A stretch of DNA of 64,000 nt, taken from positions 28,501 to 92,500 of the forward strand of contig NZ_LPUF01000001.1 of the NCBI RefSeq assembly GCF_002072955.1, given 5' to 3'. The notes beneath the pieces are model-generated. The model worked only from the letters and a program-made list of their open reading frames with translations. It was not told where the DNA came from and did no database searches. This document shows positions 27,175 through 37,121 of this stretch, one piece after another. The DNA comes from Methyloprofundus sedimenti. Its GTDB lineage: Bacteria; Pseudomonadota; Gammaproteobacteria; Methylococcales; Methylomonadaceae. A program made the translations under genes and the position numbers. The first letter of the stretch is position 1, and each line of letters begins with the position of its first letter.

Positions 27175-28455
27175 TTAAGGATTGATAACAACTGAAGGAT
27201 GTTCAATAATTAACATAGTCATCATTCCTCCAGGAAAGATACCACGATTCACCATCTCCCTTTCATTATGTGAATGCCACATAAATACTATCCCATTATT
27301 CAAGTTGAACCCCCCGTCTCCAGGTTTAAGCGGTCCAGAAGATCCGAGATACGGACTACCACTAAAAAATGGGCCAAACACAAGGTCCTTTGCATCCGGT
27401 TCCACAGTGGGTAAGACTTTTCCATGATCTGCAGCATATTCAAATGGTTCTAGTGGGTCCTCTGGCTGATGCCCATAAATATCCCAACCCAGCTCTTCAC
27501 CGGTCCATTCAAAGATGGAGTCAACCGTTTGCCCTGGTACAGACTGTATAGTAAATTCTCTGTTTGACATGTCAGCCCCTGCTCCCGGGCTACTTGATAA
27601 CATGCGCCCATTTCTGGCAATAACTCTGGAATGATTACCATGATGATGAAAAGGATGTAAATCAGCACCCCCTCCCGCAATCCTCAACAACATCCTGTCA
27701 CCAGGGTGCATTCTCGGCAGACAATTATAGGGTTGCTTAGGTAACAATTCAGAATTTACCGGCTTCATGGTATCAGGAGCAGCACGACCATTAATAAACC
27801 AATAATTAGGGAACCTCCCTGAAAAATCCACAGAGTCCATATCACCTGATTCTACCTGCAAATGAATCCCCGGATCCATATCTGTAAGCAAGAACAAGAA
27901 TTCACTATCAAATTGCGTATCGGCATGATTGTAGGCAAAACCAATACCTGCCCCCATTAGAGGTCGAACAATAAGAGCTCCAACCAGTCCCATCTCTAGC
28001 TCAAGCTCCATTCGTGTACCACTGTGATACGTATAGGTTCCTGGATTAGCAGCAGTAAATGTATATGCAACGGGGCCACCACCAGGAAGAACTTCCTCGG
28101 TAAGCAGTCCTGGATTATCACCTGATGGAACTGTTGTTATTAACCCCTGACCTGGGAAAACAACAGAAACAGGCACATCAAGCTCGTTGGACAGATTGAC
28201 AGTGACCACATCACCTTCATTAACAATCAGGGTTGGACCTGGATATTGGCCCGTTGTCTTACTGGTTTCTGCATAGCTCCAGAATAAGACACTACCGCCG
28301 TCAGGTGTGCTCAGGTGATCTGCTCTGGCACTCAGATTAAACACCGTTCCAGTAATACCATCTATGGCAGCATGAGAATCTATTGTAAAGAGCATAAACC
28401 CTATAGCAATAACGACTGATTTTTGAAAGTCGAGTATTTTTGATTTTGTAATCAT
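27175..28455 (-). CDS. Exported multicopper-oxidase-fold protein with domain-2 copper ligands only
   Basis: This 426-residue protein has a signal peptide (cleavage near SHA-AIDG) and two cupredoxin domains. Domain 1 (about 30-170) has lost the HxHG motif (VSVVFPGQG) and keeps only YHSG. Domain 2 (about 250-420) carries HPFHHHGNH (His 267, 270, 271, 272, 275) and MWHSHNERE (His 394, 396), the two pairs expected from the second domain of a multicopper oxidase. There is no type 1 copper Cys. It lies three gene-linked bases after the giant oxidase, which carries the complementary set. ATG 28455 with GGGGA upstream is preferred over TTG 28467. Confidence 0.82.
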   Translation of the reverse strand: MITKSKILDFQKSVVIAIGFMLFTIDSHAAIDGITGTVFNLSARADHLSTPDGGSVLFWSYAETSKTTGQYPGPTLIVNEGDVVTVNLSNELDVPVSVVFPGQGLITTVPSGDNPGLLTEEVLPGGGPVAYTFTAANPGTYTYHSGTRMELELEMGLVGALIVRPLMGAGIGFAYNHADTQFDSEFLFLLTDMDPGIHLQVESGDMDSVDFSGRFPNYWFINGRAAPDTMKPVNSELLPKQPYNCLPRMHPGDRMLLRIAGGGADLHPFHHHGNHSRVIARNGRMLSSSPGAGADMSNREFTIQSVPGQTVDSIFEWTGEELGWDIYGHQPEDPLEPFEYAADHGKVLPTVEPDAKDLVFGPFFSGSPYLGSSGPLKPGDGGFNLNNGIVFMWHSHNEREMVNRGIFPGGMMTMLIIEHPSVVINP

Positions 28456-28470
28456 GGTAATCCCCAATAA

Positions 28471-31400
28471 TTATTTAATGATAATTTCGGTCATCATTCC
28501 ACCAAAATCTTCTTCGTTGTTACTCAAAAAGTTCAAATTGGTAGTGTATAAAAGATAAGTTCCTTTGGATGCATTCCCGGTATCAATAATAACATCTACC
28601 GACTCTCCCCCGCCCAGCGTAATTGACTGAGTTGAGTATGATAGGTCAAGGCCCGTAGGTCCCTTTAGTTGTCTGGCGTCTTTACCAACAACCCGCATTG
28701 CAAGATTACCATTCGTAGCAAGAGTATAAAACCTTGTAACATTAAGGTTTGATATCCGCAGCAGAATCCTATCTCCCTGATCAGCTTCAATCAAAGAGCT
28801 CACTGGCTGAGAGATCTTGCCCCCATTATCAGCAGGTGCAGCAAGGGAGCCTGGATTGATAGTATCCGGATATCCCCGTCCATTTAGCAGAGGATAATTA
28901 TCGAACATTGCTTCAAAGGGTAAAGGCTGAACTTCCAGGCTTGCATCGTGAAATTCGCCATCGAGCGAGCCAATCTGGATTGGGTATTCAACATCATAGG
29001 CTGTAGAACCATCTCCATCATTATAGACATAACCCAGTGGCGCTGATGGGTCAGCATTCCCTCCTAATCTGGCTTGAGGTACACCAGGAGCCCCATCGTA
29101 ATTTTGCTTAGGTCGAACATAAAGGTTGCCGAGCATGCCCATCTGCATATGTTCGGTTGCCTCGGCGTGACAATGGTACATATAGGTTCCCGGCAGATTA
29201 TTGGCCTTGTAATATGTAAAGGTTGCACCCGCATGTACGGCAACGGAAGCATCAGGTAAACCGTCAAAGTAGGACGATGCCTCAGCATAGCCGTGATAAT
29301 GCACGGTGTGAGCATCAAACAGATCCGGACGCATAATCATCGGTATATTGGTAAGATTAAGCCATAATTCGTCGCCTTCATCGACAACAATTGTCGGCGC
29401 CGGACCATTTGCTGCGAGTTTTCCTGCCTCCATAACCTGTTCAAGTGGCAAACCAGTTACATCATTAAATCCAAATCCATAAACTGTCTTACCATCTGCC
29501 ATCGTGGTAAAACCATCGCTGCCAGTAATATGCATACATACTACCTCGGGTCTATAGTCTGGATTGTCGTTAACCGTTGGAATACCATTTTCATCAAGCA
29601 ATTTCGGATCTGGAATAGCATCACCATTTAAATCCCCCGGACACTGGATAAATACACCCGCTTGATCTTTCACATTAATGGTAACGGTGGCGTCATTGGA
29701 TGTTGTAGTGCCATCGTAGATGTGCCAGGTAAAACTGTCTATACCCGTGAAGCCATTGTCTGGCGTATAAGTCACCGCACCGTTTGTATCCGGGGTGCCC
29801 AATGTACCAGAACTTGGTCCTCCTACAATAGTAAATGTTGATGTCGGACCATCAGGATCAGTGAATGAAAGATTGATATCAAGTGCTGTCTCTTTTGTAG
29901 CGTTCAAATCCTGGTCTATAGCAACCGGAGCAATATTCACGCCTCCATTGTCAATAACGATAGTAAGCGTTTTCGTCGTGAAAAGAACTCCATCACTGAC
30001 TTTCACTTCAATAGCCCAGCTTCCGTTCATTGGGGTTGGCCATTCTAAAACACCTGTTAACGAATTAATCACCATGCCGGCAGGGACAGCCCCCCCATTC
30101 ACAGACTCAATAGAGAATGTTAATGGCCCACCATTCGGATCAACTGCCATCACCTTCGCAAGATATGACTGATTTCCTGTTCTGGTTGATGAAAATACGA
30201 TCTCCGGATCCAAAGCAGCCAATGGAAGCGGATTCACCTCATCTGCCCCCATGTCCACTTCAGCACCTTCCGGCCGCGGCTCAGTATCGTAATCGATGGT
30301 GAGATATGGGTGACCAGAATTATGTGCTAGTAAACCCGTATTTTTAGCTGGAGAACCTGCCCCAATATGGTAATCCCCTTGAATCGTTAAAGGCGAAATA
30401 TTAGGGAAATTCGCCAGTGCATTTGCACCTGAGGCCAATACTATTTCATATTTAAACCCATCGACGAATGTTGGATCTGTAGCGATATTACCTGCTGGAG
30501 CATAATTCTTCGTAACAAAAGGATCACTTGTATAGGACAAATTAGAATTTCGTGGGCTCATACTAGCACCTTCCACTCCGAACACCTGCAGATCCCAGAA
30601 AGGTGAAACTGGATTGGGAATTAATGTCCCGCCCCCAGCTACTGACCAGTAAAACGATTCGTTATGCCAGATAATATTATTATCCAGTACAGGATCAGTG
30701 AACCTTTCCTCAGTCCCCGGATAAGCAATTAAAATAGCGGCTTGAAGATCGGGACTATTACCCCTGGCGACGATTCCGGCGCCAAATGGTGTGGTCGTAT
30801 CTAGATTACCATTAGTAAAAGGTGCCGCAGTCCCCGTGCTGGTATTGTTAAAGATCGTATTATGTATAAACCTTACATTAGGTCCATAGGTATCGCTTAA
30901 ACCAATCGCACCCGCACTGTATCCGGCTGCATTTCCTATAATCATATTATTGAATACATTAATAATATGATCATTTGATGGATCTGCATCAACAATATCC
31001 TGCCCACTGGCAGAGAAAATACTCATGGCACCGCCATCATCACCCGCCAGATTTGCCTGAATCTGGTTAGCAACTACGGTGACTGATCCCGAACCTTGAG
31101 TTAATGAACCTGGCAAAGCGCCTGCTGGAACAAACTCACTGTCGATCAATATGGCGCCTTCACCAAAAGCCTCGTTAAAGAGGATCTGGTTGTTGGCAAT
31201 TAAGCCCTGGTCGCTGAGTCCATGGTGAGCGACAGCTGAGCCATTAGCAGCAGCATAGTTACCGCAAATGAAGTTATTATTTACAGCATATCCGTCAGAA
31301 CCCGTATAAAGGGCAACCCCCCCTCCACTACTCAGTGAACCGTTCTGATTAATATCGTTGTTATGAATACTCATGCCCTCGTTATGAGCACTGTGAAAGC

Positions 31401-34400
31401 CTGGGGTCGCTGAAAGCAAGGAACCCACATTTACCAATGATGCCCAGCCTGAGCGTATAGCACCCGCAAAACTGCCCGAGTTATGATCAATCTGGTTATT
31501 GCTGATCTCCAGAGCGCGGGCATAACCATTGACCAATATCGCTCCACCCCAGGTGGCACCTTTAATCTCGAATCCATCGATCCTGGCATTTGCATAGCCA
31601 TCAAGCATACCGAATCCTCCCGTTACAGTAGGAGCATTCTTGGCCATAACGGTGATCCCTGCGCCCTGCTCTGATGCAAAATCCGCACGCTGACCTTCGA
31701 TAAGACTAACCGAACCGATGTGAGTACTCAAAGTAGTTAACCAGCCCGCTTTATTTGCAGCAAAGTCACTGGCATCAATTATCGTTACATCTGGCCCATA
31801 CCCTTGTATGCGTACGGGCTTCCACATGATGATATTTTCAGTATAAGTGCCCGGTTCAACAAGTATCAAATCTCCCGGAGATGCATTATTGATTGCTGTC
31901 TGTATCGATCCGCCTGGGGCGACATGAGCTGGAGCAGCCCCTCCAACGGTGAGCGTAATACCTGTAATGCTCGAATTTCCATTGGCATGAGTTACAACGA
32001 GCTGTCCAGTCTCAGTAGCAGGCGTGCCATGCGCTGTAATTGAGCCGTCAGCCCAAGTATCGATTATCAGAGGAACGCCCCCAACTGTCACACTGCCCGG
32101 ACTCCCCCCAAAACTGCTATCTGGTGAAGTGATTGTAATTGTATCTCCGGCTGCAACGACATATGGTCCGCCAGTTGGTCCGTTCACCTGCTCAATTCGA
32201 GGTATACCAACTGGAATCTCACAGTCTGCCGGAGTAGCTGCTCCCACAAAAGCCACCGTTGATGCAACTGGTGCCAGCACATACGCGGTTTTGCCCGGAA
32301 AGACTTCGGTGTTAAAACAGAAAGGCGCAAAATTTGGGTTGTAGTGTGAATCACTGCTTGGTGTGTTCGCACAGACTCTGACCACATTCGGTGACACGCC
32401 AGATGGAGATGGCACATTAATATTATATGTAGACGGTGCTAGTAAACTAAACCCACCCCACCTGTCAGTATGAACTGTAGAAATTTCCACACCTTTATAG
32501 TCCTGTATTTGTACAGGCATAAATGATGGCGATAATGGACCACCAAAGTTTGGATCATTTGGATCCACCTGATTGGCAAAAGGTGAGATAACTTTCCCTA
32601 CGATACGGCCAGCCTTGGGGGCCGCACTAAACATGTAGAAATCTCCAACCGCATTCTGTGCAGCACTTAAAAAAATCTTTTTACGGTCACATAGAGGCAC
32701 AAGGTTACCCGCATTAAATGGTGGCACGCTATTGTTTGATTCATCCTTCAGATCAAATAACGAGTACTGACCTGGAACCAAATGAGGGTCGCCGACACAG
32801 ACAGGAAATAAAAGGGGATCGACGTTGAGATTGTCAAACACATCACCAAAATCAACATTTTTATCTTCTTCCTTTACTGTTTCCAAACCAGGTGGTGTTG
32901 CGGCTTCAACAATATAATATTGACCGGAAGCAATGGGCGCAGGAGCAGTAATAGCTGGGTTAGAAAGCCCATCTGGATCATATTCCATAAAAGCCCAGCC
33001 GCCGTCAAAAACGGTGGGCCGCATCTGATTCCATGTTTTTAAGGTTTCCGCACATTTCTGAATAGACGTGGGCGTGCCAGGCGCGGCACCAATGTTAACT
33101 TGTTGATCATCTAAGTCACCATCTTTCACACAATCAGTGGGCGCATTGTCGTCAAAACTATCCGTATAGGCGATAGCTACCGCATCTCCGAAATCAAAGA
33201 CGCCGTTATTGTTGCGATCAATATCTTCCGGACCTTTAGTCCCGGTATAGTCAGTGTGCGCCACATCCCCTTGTCCCCACCACTGAAAAGGATAATTATC
33301 CACATCAGCTAACGTAACACCTGGGTTACTGTCTAAATCATCAATAACATCATCATTATTAGAATCAACATACAGATTCACCTGTACCCCGGGAATTCCC
33401 GGCTCCCACTCTTCACCTACCGCAAATTGGGGGTTATTCTCTGCCCTTGTGGTGGCATAATAGACTATACCTGCGAGGCCGCCGTTTTCTGCGTGATCAA
33501 AAGGCGCCTTACCGAAATCGGCAATATTGAGCTGACCAGGATGAATAATCATTCCCTCGGTTAAGACCGGCCCTGTTTCGGTACGATAGTAGTTTCCACC
33601 TATCTGTTTTTGAGGCGCATTAACCGTCTCAAATGGAAAAATCTGAGAAGGGCTGATCGGGCCACCGTCATCTATGACAAACGTAGCACCAGTAGCTTTG
33701 AAACGAGTGTAATCAACTTCGACAATCCACCAGTCAGGTAATAATGGAATGATTTCAAGTAATTCGTATTTGCCATCTTCGCCCGTAGTTGTAGCCTGAG
33801 CGATGGAACCATCTGGATGACGGATATTGATCGCCTGATCTGCAATACCAATTTCAGTAGCATCATTCCTGCGGCCATCTAAATCGCTATCTTCAAATAC
33901 GGTACCCTGTAAAGTTGCCAGCCAGCGAGTAATCGGTAAATCCCCCATCGCCACTGGCGTACTACTTACTGGTATTGTTACCGTACGGACTGCCATGAGA
34001 TAGTCGAGATTTAAATCGAATGCGACCAGTTGATAGGTCCCTGGCGGAAGGCCTTCGATTAAAAAGGTACCGTCGTTAGCAGGGTCACATTTTTGCAACA
34101 AAATCGCTGTTTCTGTACCGGCCTCAACCAGATTCAATCCCACGTAGCAGTCTTTTACCGGGATGCCAGGATACAGTAAAGCGCTCGGTGGACGAGTCCC
34201 ATGTGCACCAACAATTCTCCCTGTTATTGAACCAGTACCGGCACCATCTGGAAGTAGAGTTGGATGCCTAAAAGGCTTGAGAAAACCGATTGCTACATGC
34301 ATATTTAGCAAACCGCCTTGAGCAAAAAACGGAGGTTCTCCTGCCTGGACCCAGGTAGTCAGAAAAGGCGAGCCACCAATTGAAACAGTCTGAACCCATG

Positions 34401-35130
34401 GCTGTCCGTCATTTGGTACAGCGGTAACATTATAGATGCCGGGAGCCAGATTCTTGACTAAAGCACGTCCGTTGACATCAGTAGTGATAGTTTGCAAAGG
34501 GTTCCCTGCCACATCGGTCGCCAGCTGCCCACCCACATCATAAACCTGAATGGTAAAATCAGGCAGACCGCGTTCAGCTGGTACATCATATATACCGCTT
34601 AGCGCCTTATTATCCTCAAAGATTTGCACCGAAATCTGCGCGGGGGGCAAAGGGCCGGCATTGACTTTGACTGTCACATTCGTATCGGTAGAAACAAATG
34701 GAGCCCCTCCGAGACTATAGCCAGAATCCGGTAAAACCGATATAAAGTAGCGCTTGGCTGGGTCTAAAGAAAGATCACCCAGAACAGTTGCGAAATTACC
34801 TTGATTACCCGATGCAACCACTGGCGAATTACTTTTATGGATGCTAAGTGATAAACTATTTAATTCCGTTAAATCCGGCGATGAGGGCAGGGGCGGTAAA
34901 GGGGAAGGCACAGGGTGACTGGTATCTTCCTCAATTGTCCAGCGATAATCACTGACGGGAGTCGTAGTGTCGTCAGTATTTACACCTGTCACCGTTAATG
35001 TTAGCGCTTGTACATTCGTACTCAATAACGCAACTGTTAACAGAATAATTGTAAAGAACAAATACCTGTTTACAAAGATTTTAAGCATTCCCGGTTGTAT
35101 GAATTGATTTGCGTTCATCTGAGCCCCCAT
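28471..35130 (-). CDS. Giant exported beta-helix/multicopper oxidase fusion
   Basis: This 2219-residue protein has a membrane or signal segment (about 20-42), then several SdrD-B/CarboxypepD-like Ig folds (about 165-900). Aspartate-rich calcium-type loops occur near 590 (DSNNDDVIDDLD) and 640 (DRNNNGVFDFGD). An IPT/TIG domain (about 995-1065), a right-handed parallel beta-helix (about 1070-1630), one or two Ig/cadherin-like domains (about 1640-1820) and a C-terminal two-domain cupredoxin unit (about 1833-2219) follow. Cupredoxin domain 1 has HTVHYHG (His 1941, 1944, 1946) and YHCHAEATEHMQMGM (His 1986, Cys 1987, His 1988, His 1994). Domain 2 lacks ligands. A second ATG at 35118 is possible. 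It is probably surface-exposed or secreted and calcium-stabilised. Confidence 0.87.
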   Translation of the reverse strand: MGAQMNANQFIQPGMLKIFVNRYLFFTIILLTVALLSTNVQALTLTVTGVNTDDTTTPVSDYRWTIEEDTSHPVPSPLPPLPSSPDLTELNSLSLSIHKSNSPVVASGNQGNFATVLGDLSLDPAKRYFISVLPDSGYSLGGAPFVSTDTNVTVKVNAGPLPPAQISVQIFEDNKALSGIYDVPAERGLPDFTIQVYDVGGQLATDVAGNPLQTITTDVNGRALVKNLAPGIYNVTAVPNDGQPWVQTVSIGGSPFLTTWVQAGEPPFFAQGGLLNMHVAIGFLKPFRHPTLLPDGAGTGSITGRIVGAHGTRPPSALLYPGIPVKDCYVGLNLVEAGTETAILLQKCDPANDGTFLIEGLPPGTYQLVAFDLNLDYLMAVRTVTIPVSSTPVAMGDLPITRWLATLQGTVFEDSDLDGRRNDATEIGIADQAINIRHPDGSIAQATTTGEDGKYELLEIIPLLPDWWIVEVDYTRFKATGATFVIDDGGPISPSQIFPFETVNAPQKQIGGNYYRTETGPVLTEGMIIHPGQLNIADFGKAPFDHAENGGLAGIVYYATTRAENNPQFAVGEEWEPGIPGVQVNLYVDSNNDDVIDDLDSNPGVTLADVDNYPFQWWGQGDVAHTDYTGTKGPEDIDRNNNGVFDFGDAVAIAYTDSFDDNAPTDCVKDGDLDDQQVNIGAAPGTPTSIQKCAETLKTWNQMRPTVFDGGWAFMEYDPDGLSNPAITAPAPIASGQYYIVEAATPPGLETVKEEDKNVDFGDVFDNLNVDPLLFPVCVGDPHLVPGQYSLFDLKDESNNSVPPFNAGNLVPLCDRKKIFLSAAQNAVGDFYMFSAAPKAGRIVGKVISPFANQVDPNDPNFGGPLSPSFMPVQIQDYKGVEISTVHTDRWGGFSLLAPSTYNINVPSPSGVSPNVVRVCANTPSSDSHYNPNFAPFCFNTEVFPGKTAYVLAPVASTVAFVGAATPADCEIPVGIPRIEQVNGPTGGPYVVAAGDTITITSPDSSFGGSPGSVTVGGVPLIIDTWADGSITAHGTPATETGQLVVTHANGNSSITGITLTVGGAAPAHVAPGGSIQTAINNASPGDLILVEPGTYTENIIMWKPVRIQGYGPDVTIIDASDFAANKAGWLTTLSTHIGSVSLIEGQRADFASEQGAGITVMAKNAPTVTGGFGMLDGYANARIDGFEIKGATWGGAILVNGYARALEISNNQIDHNSGSFAGAIRSGWASLVNVGSLLSATPGFHSAHNEGMSIHNNDINQNGSLSSGGGVALYTGSDGYAVNNNFICGNYAAANGSAVAHHGLSDQGLIANNQILFNEAFGEGAILIDSEFVPAGALPGSLTQGSGSVTVVANQIQANLAGDDGGAMSIFSASGQDIVDADPSNDHIINVFNNMIIGNAAGYSAGAIGLSDTYGPNVRFIHNTIFNNTSTGTAAPFTNGNLDTTTPFGAGIVARGNSPDLQAAILIAYPGTEERFTDPVLDNNIIWHNESFYWSVAGGGTLIPNPVSPFWDLQVFGVEGASMSPRNSNLSYTSDPFVTKNYAPAGNIATDPTFVDGFKYEIVLASGANALANFPNISPLTIQGDYHIGAGSPAKNTGLLAHNSGHPYLTIDYDTEPRPEGAEVDMGADEVNPLPLAALDPEIVFSSTRTGNQSYLAKVMAVDPNGGPLTFSIESVNGGAVPAGMVINSLTGVLEWPTPMNGSWAIEVKVSDGVLFTTKTLTIVIDNGGVNIAPVAIDQDLNATKETALDINLSFTDPDGPTSTFTIVGGPSSGTLGTPDTNGAVTYTPDNGFTGIDSFTWHIYDGTTTSNDATVTINVKDQAGVFIQCPGDLNGDAIPDPKLLDENGIPTVNDNPDYRPEVVCMHITGSDGFTTMADGKTVYGFGFNDVTGLPLEQVMEAGKLAANGPAPTIVVDEGDELWLNLTNIPMIMRPDLFDAHTVHYHGYAEASSYFDGLPDASVAVHAGATFTYYKANNLPGTYMYHCHAEATEHMQMGMLGNLYVRPKQNYDGAPGVPQARLGGNADPSAPLGYVYNDGDGSTAYDVEYPIQIGSLDGEFHDASLEVQPLPFEAMFDNYPLLNGRGYPDTINPGSLAAPADNGGKISQPVSSLIEADQGDRILLRISNLNVTRFYTLATNGNLAMRVVGKDARQLKGPTGLDLSYSTQSITLGGGESVDVIIDTGNASKGTYLLYTTNLNFLSNNEEDFGGMMTEIIIK

Positions 35131-35449
35131 AAAGAGATTTATAATTTGTCGCTTTTTTGATACATACTTAAAGATAGCATAAAAATATATTTTTATTGCT
35201 AAAAAAAAAGAAATATTAGCCGATAAAATATTATTTATTTTCTATGTTTTTTTCTGTTTTTTTAAGTAATGTAAGTATTTGTTTTTTATACTTAAATTTA
35301 AATAATAGAGCTAAGAAAAGTTATCTTAACTTTTAAGAATATTATAATATAACTTAATTAATATGGTATTTTGTGCGAGTGAAATTCTTTCAGTATTAAA
35401 TAAAGCATGATAACTTTATTGAAGGATAAAATGGATATATTTCGATTCT
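35131..35449. promoter_or_regulatory. AT-rich leader of the multicopper operon
   Basis: There are 319 very AT-rich bases upstream of the giant oxidase gene, ending at the stop of the DJ-1 pseudogene. The operon promoter should lie here on the minus strand. Runs of T and A could give intrinsic curvature or H-NS-type binding. No specific operator or sigma-54 -24/-12 element was found by eye. Confidence 0.4.
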
Positions 35450-35970
35450 TTAGGAGTAATTTGCTTTAAGTAATTCTAATACAGCTTTTGCTGTGGCTGC
35501 AGATAACCAGGGGTTTACCCCGTTACCAGATTTCCATCTGTAACGGTATAAGATTGCCAGTCGCCGACTTTTGTGTAATTAGCCGCTTTTGCTTTTAGAC
35601 TATCTACAAGCAGAAAAGGTACTATCTTGGTAAGCGGTACTGCGGGCTTCTTCGGTGTTACTAAAACCGATTACGGACTTTCCCTGAATCAAAGGTTTGT
35701 TATCCATAGATTTGGCATGCAGAAGGACTGCTGGTGCATGACAAACAGCTGCGACAGGTTTCCCTGCCGTATACATTGTTTCAATTAGACTATTGAATCG
35801 GCATTATTGCTTAAATCCCATAATGACCCTTGGCCTCCGGGATACCATAATCTTCAGCTGAAATCTCCGCCAATCTGGGCTTCTGGATTATTTCTAAAGC
35901 GCCGGGTCACTTCCGTTTGAGCTGCTGCTGGATCATCACTTTTGGGATCCAAAGGAGGCAGCCCTCACTT
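35450..35970 (-). pseudogene. Frameshifted DJ-1/PfpI family amidotransferase-like gene
   Basis: On the minus strand a DJ-1/PfpI protein can be read in broken frames. First comes GLPPLDPKSDDPAAAQTEVT followed by RRFRNNPEA and a stop, then YPGGQGSLWDLSNNADSIV, then after a frame change SLIETMYTAGKPVAAVCHAP with the nucleophile Cys. The C-terminal NPWLSAATAKAVLELLKANY ends at a normal stop (35450-35452). At least two frameshifts and three stops interrupt it, so it is not functional. Intact members act as glyoxalase/deglycase or chaperone proteins. Confidence 0.85.
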
Positions 35971-36059
35971 AGCCTAAGGTCGTCATTTATGCTTAAGTAT
36001 CTTTAAAATTCAGTTGCTTTGTTTTTAAACGAGTCTTCGGTTGGCACTACGGATCTTTT

Positions 36060-36600
36060 GATTCCCTACGTTTTCCGTTTCCCCAATACATCTGACTTAA
36101 TACCCAGCGCGGCATACATTTGCATCTGCTGACTTTCGGCTTTTGTTGTGATGCGCAAATGTATAACTTTTTGTTGATCTGTCGGCAAGATGAGTGTGAC
36201 GCTTTGCTGGGTATTCATAAGTGTACGTATCTTTTCCCAGCTTAAATTTATGTCTTGCTGCATGAGCTGATATCGTAACGTGTGCACCAGGTGATAGGCT
36301 AGCAAACTGATAAACAGGGTCCGGCAACGCGTTCTTCTTTTTGATGGTAAATCGGACGCATGCCCAGTTCTGTTTTTAGACTTCTGAAGGTAGCTTCAAT
36401 TTCGGTCAGCATCATGCAGGTGTTTCACAGTCGCTCTTCCGCCCAGTCGATCAGTGTGGTTCTGAGACAGTAAACGCTGCAGTTTTGATCTTTATAATGA
36501 CTTTTTTCCAGGCGTTGCCAGTTAATTTTTTTGGCTTTAGTGTGACCTGCATCCGAGATGATGACTATCTTTCGCTTTTCATATTTAATATTCGGAACGG
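36060..36600 (-). pseudogene. Decayed IS4/IS1634-type transposase fragment
   Basis: The C-terminal half of a DDE transposase is readable on the minus strand in broken frames: YCLRTTLIDWAEERL, MMLTEIEATFRSLKTELGMR with PIYHQKEERVAGP, then LAYHLVHTLRYQLMQQDINL and a tail. The EATFRSLKTELGLRPIYHQ type of motif holds the final catalytic Glu of IS4-superfamily enzymes. The N-terminal half is absent, and stops and frameshifts interrupt the rest, so it is dead. It stands between the DJ-1 pseudogene and the MEKHLA gene. Confidence 0.8.
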
Positions 36601-36644
36601 AAAAATTACAGTCTAGCCGTTTACATAATGCGCTCTACTAAATA

Positions 36645-37121
36645 CTAAAGTTCCGACCATTTGTAGAATACTGCAGCCTGGCCATAATACTCGCCTCTTG
36701 CATCAACTACATTCCAGACTGTCGCGTTTTCAATCAAAAAATGTCTACCGGTTGACGATATCCTGACGCCCTTGTAGTCATCGATAAAGCCCAGCTTGCT
36801 TACACGCGCCAAAAGCCGTTCCCGCTCTGCTTGATTCACAGGCTCAGCTGATTTCTGAGAAGCCAGACTAGTAAACTCTGTCCAGTCCATCTCAAATACA
36901 CTTAGTGCAGTCTGATTGCCATAGTTAAAAATGGGAATATCTTCTGTGTTGTGGGAGACCACAGCGTATGGCGCTTGAAAGAGCGCGCGATACATGTCTC
37001 CGTCAGAGTGCTCTGGTTTTACCAGATCTTTACCTGTCCAGCGATGGTAACTAGATATTAATAGCTCGGCATGTTTATTTAGATATCCATTCTCTGGACT
37101 GGGTACTTTGATTATTTGCAT
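36645..37121 (-). CDS. MEKHLA domain protein
   Basis: This 158-residue protein is mostly one MEKHLA domain: NKHAELLISSYHRWTGKDLV near residues 13-32, AVVSHNTEDIPIFNYGN, ALSVFEMDWTEFTSLASQKS, AEPVNQAERERLL, and YKGVRISSTGRHFLIENATV. The domain shares the PAS-like fold and is of unknown ligand in bacteria. The ATG at 37121 is the last base of the inverted-repeat element to its right. The frame continues into the element without a better start, so the native upstream region has been replaced. Whether it is still expressed depends on a promoter in that element. Confidence 0.78.
   Translation of the reverse strand: MQIIKVPSPENGYLNKHAELLISSYHRWTGKDLVKPEHSDGDMYRALFQAPYAVVSHNTEDIPIFNYGNQTALSVFEMDWTEFTSLASQKSAEPVNQAERERLLARVSKLGFIDDYKGVRISSTGRHFLIENATVWNVVDARGEYYGQAAVFYKWSEL

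Noticed and set aside
27182..33878. Numerous frames opposite or out of phase with the multicopper genes
   Set aside because: They are shadows of long, well-supported genes on the minus strand.
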